Assembly: GCF_900093605.1 (NCBI RefSeq)
Contig: NZ_FLYE01000047.1
Location: 62,001-126,000, forward strand
Reading direction: 5' to 3'
DNA from: Candidatus Terasakiella magnetica
GTDB taxonomy: Bacteria; Pseudomonadota; Alphaproteobacteria; Rhodospirillales; Terasakiellaceae
DNA length: 64,000 nucleotides
Below, one piece after another: positions 45,879 through 53,543 of the stretch. A model generated the notes under the pieces. That model saw nothing but the letters and a program-made list of their open reading frames with translations, did no database searches and had not been told where the DNA came from. The first letter of the stretch is position 1; each line of letters starts with the position of its first letter. A program made the translations under genes and the position numbers.

Positions 45879-47544
45879 GCTTTCTCACCGCTTTAATATA
45901 TCCAATTTGTCTAAAGCTAGCCTGCCATCTATCTGGCGTCAATTAGCGGCTTGTACAATGTTGGTTTCACTGGCTGCTTGTTCTATAGCTGAGAAGCCGG
46001 AAGATAAAGGCAAAATTGGTTATGTGAAGGGCTTTATTGGCGGGGTCAGCGCAGATGAACCACGCGCAGCCTTGGTTGGGCGTGATGTGTTAAGTGCAGG
46101 TGGTACAGCCGCTGATGCGGTAACAGCCATGTATTTTGCCGCCAGTGTGACCATGCCGGCCACAGCCAGCCTTGGTGGTGGTGGTGTCTGTGTGGTGCAT
46201 GATCGCAAGGACGAAACAACTGAAGCCTTGGATTTCTTATCAAAACCGCCAAAAACAATCCCACCGGGGACTGAGCGCCCCGTTGGCGTGCCCATGAATG
46301 CACGTGGCTTCTTTATTTTGCAGTCCAAATATGGTGATTTGCGTTGGGCGCAGCTTATCTCACCGGCTGAGAATTTGGCACGTTTTGGCACGCAAGTCTC
46401 TCGCGCGCTGGCAGCAGAGCTTAAACCCGTTGGTCCGGCCCTTATTCAAGATAAGGAAGCTGCACGTATTTTTGCCAAAGATAATGCTCAGCCCGTGCGT
46501 GAAGGGGATTTCATCAAGCAGTTTGATCTCGCCGCCACTTTAACAGAAATTCGCACTAAAGGCCCGGGTGCCTTATATGTGGGGCCATTTGCAAACCGCT
46601 TTGTTGAGGCGGTTAAGCAAGCAGGTGGTTATATCACAAAAGAGGATTTACGCGACGCGCTGCCTGCATGGAGTGATACAGTCCAAAGCCTGCCTTATCA
46701 GTATAAGGTTGCCCATTTTGCCCCACCTGCGGCTGCGGGCGGTGTTGTGGGCGCGCAAATTTGGTCCATGTTGGCTGAATATGATGATTTTGATGAGGCC
46801 GATGAGGCCACACGCGCCCATATGTTGGCAGAAAGCTCAATGCGCAGTTATGGGGACCGTGCACGTTGGGTTATGCCATCTGGGCATTCACGTGCGCCTG
46901 CCAATGCCTTGGTGAGCGAAAAACATATTAAAAGTTTGATGAGTGGTATGAGTGAGACCCGCCATCAGGCAGCTTCAACCTTAAAAGCTGTTCCACAAAG
47001 CACGCCAGAAGCGCCAAGCGCTTTAAGCCTTGCTGCGGTTGATCGTTACGGCATGGGGGTTGCGTGTAATGTATCGATGAATAATGGTTTTGGTGTGGGG
47101 CGTATTGCGCCACAAACGGGTGTGCTGCTTTCTGCCTTGCCGGGCTTGAATGGTCGTGGTCCTATGCCACTTGGCCCTATGCTGGTTGTGAACCCCAATT
47201 CAAATGAAGTTTATTTCGCAGGTGCTGCTTCGCGCGGTGTAACGGCACCAACCGCCCTTGTTAGTGTGGCTGCGCGCATTATTATGGGGGAACAAGCCCC
47301 TAAAGAGGCTATGAATATGCCAAGAACGCATCATGGTGGTGCACCCGATGTGCTTTATCATGAAACAAACTTGAGTGCTGATGTGCTGAGCAAGCTTCAA
47401 TCAATGGGTCATAAAACAGCAGGCGTGCAAGGCCTTGGCATTGTCAATGCGATTGCGTGCCCAGGGGGCTTACATGCACAGGCTCAAACATGTCGCGCCA
47501 TGAGTGACCCGCGTGGATATGGACTTGGCGTCGGGGCGGACTGA
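45865..47544 (+). CDS. Gamma-glutamyltransferase-like lipoprotein
   Basis: A 559-residue protein with a long N-terminal stretch ending in a lipobox (LAAC, Cys39), so it is probably a membrane-anchored periplasmic protein. The large-subunit half has GGTAADAVTAMYFAASVTMPATASLGGGG, the usual start of the family. At the expected autoprocessing site the sequence is SALSLAAVDRYGMGVACNVSMNNGFGVGR. The small-subunit frame is kept, but I cannot place the catalytic Thr of TTHYSVVD. It may use another residue or be inactive. The ATG at 45865 has AAAGAAAAGAAG ahead of it and overlaps the start of the divergent M48 gene. The aminotransferase gene follows after 3 bp. Confidence 0.75.
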   Translation: MVFRTLSHRFNISNLSKASLPSIWRQLAACTMLVSLAACSIAEKPEDKGKIGYVKGFIGGVSADEPRAALVGRDVLSAGGTAADAVTAMYFAASVTMPATASLGGGGVCVVHDRKDETTEALDFLSKPPKTIPPGTERPVGVPMNARGFFILQSKYGDLRWAQLISPAENLARFGTQVSRALAAELKPVGPALIQDKEAARIFAKDNAQPVREGDFIKQFDLAATLTEIRTKGPGALYVGPFANRFVEAVKQAGGYITKEDLRDALPAWSDTVQSLPYQYKVAHFAPPAAAGGVVGAQIWSMLAEYDDFDEADEATRAHMLAESSMRSYGDRARWVMPSGHSRAPANALVSEKHIKSLMSGMSETRHQAASTLKAVPQSTPEAPSALSLAAVDRYGMGVACNVSMNNGFGVGRIAPQTGVLLSALPGLNGRGPMPLGPMLVVNPNSNEVYFAGAASRGVTAPTALVSVAARIIMGEQAPKEAMNMPRTHHGGAPDVLYHETNLSADVLSKLQSMGHKTAGVQGLGIVNAIACPGGLHAQAQTCRAMSDPRGYGLGVGAD

Positions 47545-47547
47545 TCT

Positions 47548-48696
47548 ATGGCTTTAAAAATTGCAAAAGGCGGCACAGTGGCCCCCTTCATCGTTATGGA
47601 TGTCATGCGTGCCGCAAACGAGCGCGAGGCCAGTGGCGGTGATGTTCTACATATGGAAGTGGGCCAACCCAGCAGCAGTGCGCCCAAGGCCGTGTTAGAA
47701 GCAACCCAGAAAGCCTTGATGAGCGATAAGATCGGTTATACCGATGCTTTGGGACTTCCTCAATTGCGCGAACGGATCGCACAATATTACAAAGATTATT
47801 ACAAGGTTTCCATTGATGCCAGCCGTGTTGTGGTGACAACAGGTTCTTCTGGTGGCTTTCTTCTTTCTTTCCTCTGTGCCTTTGAAGAAGGCGATAAGGT
47901 TGGGTTAACCGCACCGGGCTATCCGGCTTATCGCAATATTTTGCGCGCTCTTGGTTATGAGCCGATTGAAATACCCGTGGGGCCAGAAACACATTTCCAA
48001 CCCACACCTGAGATTTTGGACAATCTTGGGGTAAAGCTGGATGGATTGATTGTGGCAAGTCCGGGGAACCCAACGGGCAGTATGTTGTCGCGCCAAGACC
48101 TTCAAGCCTTGTGTCACTATTGCGACCATAACGCTATTCGCTTTATCTCAGATGAGATTTATCACGGCATTACTTATGATGGGCCAGCAGATACGGCTGT
48201 GGAATTTAGTGATCAGGCTATTTTGATCAATAGTTTTTCGAAATATTTTTCCATGACGGGCTGGCGCTTGGGCTGGATGGTTGTGCCTGATGATATGGTG
48301 CGCCCAATTGAATGTTTGGCGCAAAATCTGTTTATTTCCGCACCGACACTTTCCCAATATGGTGGGATTGCGGCCTTTGACTGTATTGAAGAGCTTGATG
48401 AGAATGTAGCTGCCTATGCCAAGAACAGGGAGCTGCTTTTAAATGAGCTGCCTAAAGCTGGTTTTGATAAGCTCGCACCCAGTGATGGGGCATTTTATAT
48501 TTATGCAGATGTAGCCCATCTCACAAATGATACACAGGCGTTTTGTAAGAAGATCCTCAATGAAACAGGGGTCGCGTTGACCCCCGGCGTTGACTTTGAT
48601 TCAGAACGCGGACAACACTTTATGCGCTTTTCCTATGCAGGAAGTTTTGCGCATATGCAAGAGGCTGCGAAACGGTTAAAGGCCTACCTTGCTTAG
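47548..48696 (+). CDS. PLP-dependent aminotransferase, class I/II
   Basis: A 382-residue aspartate-aminotransferase-fold enzyme. It shows GYTDALGLPQLRERIA, the NPTG segment (ASPGNPTGSML), the ISDEIYHGI aspartate that holds the PLP nitrogen and the PLP lysine in SFSKYFSMTGWRLGW. The late FMRFSYAGSF holds the carboxylate-binding arginine. It transfers amino groups in the cytoplasm; substrate specificity is not readable. It starts 3 bp after the gamma-glutamyltransferase-like gene, so co-transcription is likely, and linkage in glutathione or glutamate turnover is possible. Confidence 0.9.
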   Translation: MALKIAKGGTVAPFIVMDVMRAANEREASGGDVLHMEVGQPSSSAPKAVLEATQKALMSDKIGYTDALGLPQLRERIAQYYKDYYKVSIDASRVVVTTGSSGGFLLSFLCAFEEGDKVGLTAPGYPAYRNILRALGYEPIEIPVGPETHFQPTPEILDNLGVKLDGLIVASPGNPTGSMLSRQDLQALCHYCDHNAIRFISDEIYHGITYDGPADTAVEFSDQAILINSFSKYFSMTGWRLGWMVVPDDMVRPIECLAQNLFISAPTLSQYGGIAAFDCIEELDENVAAYAKNRELLLNELPKAGFDKLAPSDGAFYIYADVAHLTNDTQAFCKKILNETGVALTPGVDFDSERGQHFMRFSYAGSFAHMQEAAKRLKAYLA

Positions 48697-48704
48697 TGAA
48701 GGTT

Positions 48705-48860
48705 TTACTGTGTTGAGGTTTTATCTTTTTCTGAAAACCAGTCACAACGATCTTTCTGGTTTTTAGAAAAGCCTGCCAATTTACCGATCTTGGTGAGCGT
48801 TTCATAAAATTTACAACGCAAGCAGTGCTCACCATCGCCGCATTTGATTTTTTCTAACAT
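48705..48860 (-). CDS. 51-residue Cys-containing protein
   Basis: A short frame (MLEKIKCGDGEHCLRCKFYE...KDRCDWFSEKDKTSTQ) with four cysteines at about 7, 13, 16 and 39, two of them as CLRC. A ribosome-binding sequence (AGGAAG) lies about 12 bases ahead. It could bind zinc or iron, but no family is recognised. The 3' end is 8 bp past the convergent aminotransferase stop. A degenerate Fur-box-like sequence lies 20-40 bp upstream of the start (48880-48898). Likely a real small gene; function unknown. Confidence 0.6.
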   Translation of the reverse strand: MLEKIKCGDGEHCLRCKFYETLTKIGKLAGFSKNQKDRCDWFSEKDKTSTQ

Positions 48861-48971
48861 CTTTGTGAATCTTCCTGTCTAGAATAATAATCATTTTTTT
48901 ATTATGGGTATCAATATAGCATATCCATGAAATAAGTGTAAATTAGCTATCCGTATAAGGTGGTTAAATGT

Positions 48972-49004
48972 AAAAAGCCCGGCTCAAGAGAGGCCGGGCT
49001 TTTA
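48972..49004 (-). terminator. Terminator after rne
   Basis: AAAAAGCCCGGC (48972-48983) pairs with GCCGGGCTTTT (48993-49003). On the minus strand it ends in T's, 24 bp beyond the rne stop. Confidence 0.88.
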
Positions 49005-49028
49005 AATGCTTGAAAGAGTAGGGGGAGC

Positions 49029-51626
49029 TTAACGGCTCCACCAACCTTTGCGTTTTGGTTTATCTTCAGTGACTTCCTCATGGGAACCATCACTTGCTTT
49101 AAGCGTAACAGCCGTGGTTGCAATAACTTTTGCTTCCACTTTTGGCTCTGGTGTTGGTGCTTTTTCTTCTTTCGCCTCAACAACAGCCACGTCTTCTTTC
49201 TTTGTTGTGCGGCGCTTGCGCGGTGCAGGTTTTGGCTTTTCTTCTGCTTCTTCGCTTGCGCTTTCAGAAGCATCTGATGTGTCTTCATCCACCTTTGGCT
49301 TGCGCGTAGAGGTGCGACGACGTGTTGTTTTGCGCTTTGGCTTCTCTTCTGAAGACTCTTCAGTATTGTCTTCAGATGTATCAGCCGTTTCTTCGCTTTT
49401 CTCTTCAGTGGATTTGCGTGAAATGCGACGACGCGTTCTTTTAGGCTTTTCTTCTTCCTGACTTGGCGCGTCAGATGTTTCAGAGTCCGTATTAGAAGTT
49501 TCTTCTGCATCACTTGCAGGTTTTGCTTCTCTGGGCTCATCATAATCAGGACGACGGCGACGCATGCCACGACGACGTGGGCGACGACGCGGTCTTTCTT
49601 CACGTGTTTCTTCTTCAGAAGCTGCTTCATCAGCAGTCTTTTCAGAAGCTTCACCTTCAGAAGACTCTGTCATTGCTTCATCGTCATCTTCGTTCTCGAT
49701 TTCTACACCATCTTCATTGGTGCGACGCGAACGACGACGACCACCGCGTTTGCCACGACGACGACGCTTGCGAGGCTTATCCTCATCATCGTCTTCATCG
49801 CCGGTTTCTTCATTTTCAACAACTTCTGACACTTCATCAGCTGATTGGTTCTCGTTTTTGCGACGACGTGGGCGACGACGACGGCGACGTTTGCGACCAT
49901 CACCTTCTTCATCATCCTCACTTGTGGTCTCAAGAACTTCATCCTTGATGTTTTCAAGCTTGGTTGAATCTTCAGGGCCGAGCGGACGGGTGTTGGTATC
50001 GCCACCACCTTGCTTGGCTTTAAGGCGCTCAAGCTTATATTCAGGAGAGACAAGACTGTCATCGCCTAAAAGCTGAACGGCCATCTGATAGCGTTCTTCA
50101 ATCGCAGCCAGCAGGTCACGTTTTTGGTTGAGGATGTAAAGGGCCACTTGTGTTGGCACATGAACGATAATCTCGTCAGAACGACGGCGAATACCTTCTT
50201 CCTCAATCACACGCAATACATGCAAGACGGTTGATTCAAGTGAACGGCGCACCCCTGTGCCGTGACAGAAATGACACGGCTCAGTGCTTGTTTCTGTAAA
50301 GCTTGGACGCAGGCGTTGACGCGACATTTCAAGCAGGCCAAACGGGCTGATGCGACCGATTTGAATACGGGCGCGATCATGCTTCATGGCTTCTTTAATG
50401 CGACGCTCAACTGCAGACTGGTTGCGCGAAATTTCCATATCAATGAAATCGACAACCACAAGACCAGCCAAATCACGCAAACGCAAGGAACGCGCAATTT
50501 CATCAGCCGCTTCAAGGTTGGTTTTCAGCGCGGTCTCTTCAATGTTACGCTCTTTGGTAGAGCGACCAGAGTTCACATCAATGGCAACCAAGGCTTCGGT
50601 CGGGTTGATAACGATATACCCACCTGAAGGCAGCTGCACAATTGCGCTATGCATTGCATCAAGCTGGCCTTCAACCTGATAGCGGTGATAAAGCGGAATT
50701 TTGGACTCTTCGCGATAAGGCTGAACCTTCTTTGCATGAGAAGGGATCAACATTTTCATGAAGTCCTTGGCAATGCGGTAACCTTCTTCGCCTTCAACCA
50801 AGACTTCGTCAATATCGCGGCTGTACATGTCGCGAATGGAACGTTTAATCAGGTTGGCTTCTTCATAAATCAGGGCAGGGGCCTGACTTTGCAAGGTCAC
50901 ATCACGAATGTTGGACCATAAACGCATGAGATATTCAAAATCACGCTTGATCTCAGGCTTGGTGCGTTCTGCACCTGCTGTGCGCACAATAACGGCTGTG
51001 CCTTTTGGAATAGAAAGGTCTGCCAAAACTGATTTGAGACGTTTGCGGTCTTTAACGTTTGAGATTTTACGTGAAATCCCTCCGCCCTTATCCGTATTAG
51101 GCATCAGCACGCAGTAACGACCCGCTAGTGACAGGTAAGTTGTCAGGGCAGCACCCTTGTTGCCGCGTTCTTCCTTAACAACCTGCACCAAAATGATCTG
51201 GCGCTTTTTAATCACTTCCTGAATTTTATAGCGGCGCTGATTGCGATAGCGCGGACGGTTATGTTCAACCTGATCGCTATCATCTGCACCGGACTCTTCA
51301 ACAGCTGCTTCGGGGTCTGGGTCTGTTTCATCACCGTTGTCATCCACATCGGCTTCGTATTCTTCACGGTCCGATACCGGGATTTGGTAATAATCAGGGT
51401 GTATCTCGTTAAACGCGAGGAAGCCGTGACGGTTGCCGCCATATTCAACAAAGGCAGCTTGCAGGCTTGGTTCTACGCGGGTGACTTTTGCGAGATAGAT
51501 ATTCCCTTTGAGTTGTTTACGGTTAGCAGATTCAAATTCAAGTTCTTCTAGGCGATTTCCATCGACGACAACGACCCGGGTCTCTTCCGGGTGGGTTGCA
51601 TCGATTAACATACGTTTGGTTGCCAT
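49029..51626 (-). CDS. rne: Ribonuclease E
   Basis: RNase E cleaves single-stranded RNA and organises mRNA decay and rRNA/tRNA maturation. The 865-residue protein has an S1 domain near the N-terminus (about 36-140, interrupted by an acidic Asp/Glu insertion at about 90-120). The catalytic region has VAIDVNSGRSTKERNIEETALKTNLEAADEIARSLRLRDLAGLVVVDFIDM, with both metal-binding aspartates. The zinc-link is CHFCHGTG (about 445). From about 560 on, the C-terminus alternates Arg-rich and Glu/Asp-rich stretches, as in alphaproteobacterial scaffold domains, and ends KPKRKGWWSR. The leader is long, and an overlapping upstream frame is described separately. Confidence 0.96.
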   Translation of the reverse strand: MATKRMLIDATHPEETRVVVVDGNRLEELEFESANRKQLKGNIYLAKVTRVEPSLQAAFVEYGGNRHGFLAFNEIHPDYYQIPVSDREEYEADVDDNGDETDPDPEAAVEESGADDSDQVEHNRPRYRNQRRYKIQEVIKKRQIILVQVVKEERGNKGAALTTYLSLAGRYCVLMPNTDKGGGISRKISNVKDRKRLKSVLADLSIPKGTAVIVRTAGAERTKPEIKRDFEYLMRLWSNIRDVTLQSQAPALIYEEANLIKRSIRDMYSRDIDEVLVEGEEGYRIAKDFMKMLIPSHAKKVQPYREESKIPLYHRYQVEGQLDAMHSAIVQLPSGGYIVINPTEALVAIDVNSGRSTKERNIEETALKTNLEAADEIARSLRLRDLAGLVVVDFIDMEISRNQSAVERRIKEAMKHDRARIQIGRISPFGLLEMSRQRLRPSFTETSTEPCHFCHGTGVRRSLESTVLHVLRVIEEEGIRRRSDEIIVHVPTQVALYILNQKRDLLAAIEERYQMAVQLLGDDSLVSPEYKLERLKAKQGGGDTNTRPLGPEDSTKLENIKDEVLETTSEDDEEGDGRKRRRRRRPRRRKNENQSADEVSEVVENEETGDEDDDEDKPRKRRRRGKRGGRRRSRRTNEDGVEIENEDDDEAMTESSEGEASEKTADEAASEEETREERPRRRPRRRGMRRRRPDYDEPREAKPASDAEETSNTDSETSDAPSQEEEKPKRTRRRISRKSTEEKSEETADTSEDNTEESSEEKPKRKTTRRRTSTRKPKVDEDTSDASESASEEAEEKPKPAPRKRRTTKKEDVAVVEAKEEKAPTPEPKVEAKVIATTAVTLKASDGSHEEVTEDKPKRKGWWSR

Positions 51627-51822
51627 TAGGCTCGTAACTCCAGTGCGCAGAAACGTGTAGCCAACGTGAGTGCATTCGTAAGTGGACGTGCCCCAGTTGA
51701 ACGTTGCTGCAATATTTTTTAATGAATGGTGTGGTAGAAATGCCGGCGGCGCCCATTACAAAACGTGACGCGGGATAGCCCGTTTCAGTCGTTTTGATAT
51801 TATGGTCTGCTCTTGCCAGCAT
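51538..51822 (-). CDS. Upstream ORF overlapping the start of rne
   Basis: On the minus strand an ATG at 51822 (MLARADHNIKTTETGYPASRF...) is preceded by CGAGGTTTTC, a usable ribosome-binding site. The 94-codon frame stays open past the rne start (51626) and ends 89 bases inside rne in another frame. It may be translated and couple to rne or repress it. The second half is shaped by the rne frame and unlikely to be selected for protein function. No family recognised. Confidence 0.35.
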   Translation of the reverse strand: MLARADHNIKTTETGYPASRFVMGAAGISTTPFIKKYCSNVQLGHVHLRMHSRWLHVSAHWSYEPNGNQTYVNRCNPPGRDPGRCRRWKSPRRT

Positions 51823-52194
51823 GAAAACCTCGAATAGGTGTGTATATTTTAGTCTTGCCAAGCGCTACGTTTCGCACAAATAGAAATTGCGTCAAATCGG
51901 CGTGAACTCGATCCTGTTTAAACGTTGTGTCCATTTTTTTAAGTGTTGGGAAATGCCAAACAGTGGTTTTTTCCGTGAAATGGATGTTTTTACAGATAAG
52001 AGCGCTTTTTCACGCGGTCGTTAACATAACGGTAGGAAATTGATTTCACAATGTCTTAAATGCGCAAATATTGATTTTTCTTATTTATTTGTTCCCTCTG
52101 TGCATCATTGAAAGCTTGCGAAAGGTGGGGGAAATAAGGTAAATCAATGGAGTCGCACAAATTTATGTGTGGAAATGTAGCAAATTTTTGAACC
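51627..52194. other. 568-bp divergent region between rne and amiC
   Basis: It contains the likely rne leader with the upstream ORF at 51822. A short CGGG-CTAT-CCCG stem lies at about 51767-51778 in that leader. I see no convincing -35/-10 pair for rne or amiC. The middle (51862-52150) is AT-rich with no gene. Confidence 0.55.
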
Positions 52195-53478
52195 ATGATT
52201 ATGACCCGTAAATTCATAAAAATAACTGTTTTCAAAACGTTATTCCTATTTATCTGTCTTTTTGGATTCGCGCCAACGGCTTCTTCCCAAGATGGTTTAA
52301 TGCCGCTTGTGCAAAATGTTCGTGTCGGTCAGCATCCCGATTACACTCGTTTTGTGATGGAAGTTAGTGATAAGGTAAAATATCGGGTCTCCATGTTGGC
52401 AGACCCGTACCGGATCGTGGTTGATTTTCCTGAAATGGGCTGGCAGTTGCCCAAAGGCTACAATCCACGCATGTATGGATCACTGAGTGGTTTTCGCTAT
52501 GGTCTTTTTAAAACCGGGACCTCGCGTATTGTTTTAGATGCCAAACAACCTGTAAAAATTAAAAACACCATGATGTTGCCCCCGCGTGGCAAGACGCGCA
52601 ATTGGCGCTTTGTCATGGATATGGTGCCGACAAGCCGTGCAACATTTATGGCTTTGATGAAGCCAGCAACTTTCCCATCGCCAAAAGTGGCTAAGGCTGC
52701 ACCTGCGCGAGTTGCGCCAAAAAATATTCAAAAAGCACGCGTTCCTGCCATGTTACCACCAGCTAAACCGCAAAAGAAAAGCGGCAAGCATGTGGTGGTC
52801 ATTGATGCGGGCCATGGTGGGGTGGACCCCGGTGCACGCGGTGTCAGTGGGGCTTATGAAAAACACATAACGCTCGCCATTGCCCGCCAAGTGCGTGACG
52901 CTTTGCGCAGAACTGGGCGATATAAAGTGGTTTTAACCCGTGATCGTGATGTGTTTATCCCGCTACGTGAGCGCACAGCCATTGCACGACGTGCAGGCGC
53001 TGACCTGTTTCTCTCGCTTCATGCTGATACGTTTCGTGATAAGTCCGTGCGCGGTGCCTCTGTCTATACCTTGTCAGAACGGGCCTCTTCAAAAGAAGCG
53101 CAAGCCTTGGCTGAGCGCGAAAACAAGGCTGATTTGATTGCAGGGGTCGATTTATCTTCAACAGCAGATGATCTGAGTTTCATTCTGCTTGATATGGCCC
53201 AGCGTGATACCACAAATGAGTCCTCTCGCTTTGCAGAAACATTGGTGAAAGACATTTCACGTTCTTCAAAAGTTTTGCGCAACCCGCACCGTTTTGCGGG
53301 CTTTGCCGTACTGAAAGCACCTGATGTTCCTGCGGTTTTGATTGAGCTTGGATTCTTATCTAATAAATATGATGAACGCTCGCTTCGGTCCAAGAAGCAT
53401 CGTGCAAAATTGGCAGATGCGATTAAAACATCCATCAATCGCTACTTTAATCGGGTGGAAGAGGCCAATCGCCTATAA
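52195..53478 (+). CDS. amiC: N-acetylmuramoyl-L-alanine amidase, AmiC type
   Basis: A 427-residue periplasmic amidase that cuts peptide stems from peptidoglycan during daughter-cell separation. A signal peptide (about 1-32) is followed by an AMIN targeting domain (about 40-145) and a Lys/Pro-rich linker (150-195). The Amidase_3 domain is 198-420, with zinc and catalytic residues in VIDAGHGGVDPGARG, LFLSLHADTF and VLIELGFLSN. The start may be ATG 52195 or 52201; neither has a strong ribosome-binding site. PBP1a follows after 65 bp in the same direction, a conserved pairing. Confidence 0.94.
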   Translation: MIMTRKFIKITVFKTLFLFICLFGFAPTASSQDGLMPLVQNVRVGQHPDYTRFVMEVSDKVKYRVSMLADPYRIVVDFPEMGWQLPKGYNPRMYGSLSGFRYGLFKTGTSRIVLDAKQPVKIKNTMMLPPRGKTRNWRFVMDMVPTSRATFMALMKPATFPSPKVAKAAPARVAPKNIQKARVPAMLPPAKPQKKSGKHVVVIDAGHGGVDPGARGVSGAYEKHITLAIARQVRDALRRTGRYKVVLTRDRDVFIPLRERTAIARRAGADLFLSLHADTFRDKSVRGASVYTLSERASSKEAQALAERENKADLIAGVDLSSTADDLSFILLDMAQRDTTNESSRFAETLVKDISRSSKVLRNPHRFAGFAVLKAPDVPAVLIELGFLSNKYDERSLRSKKHRAKLADAIKTSINRYFNRVEEANRL

Positions 53479-53543
53479 AACCCGCGACAAGCCTGTTTAA
53501 GCTTGTATACTGCCCGTCCGTTTTTCAAAGATTTGGAAGTGTC

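Noticed and set aside
49029-50060. Alternating Arg-rich and acid-rich stretches as a possible tandem repeat locus
   Set aside because: They are the expected low-complexity scaffold of RNase E, with no exact DNA repeat unit that I could align.
49564-50076. Plus-strand frame of 170 codons inside rne
   Set aside because: Its Arg/Ser-rich composition is a shadow of the repetitive Glu/Arg-rich rne C-terminus on the other strand.
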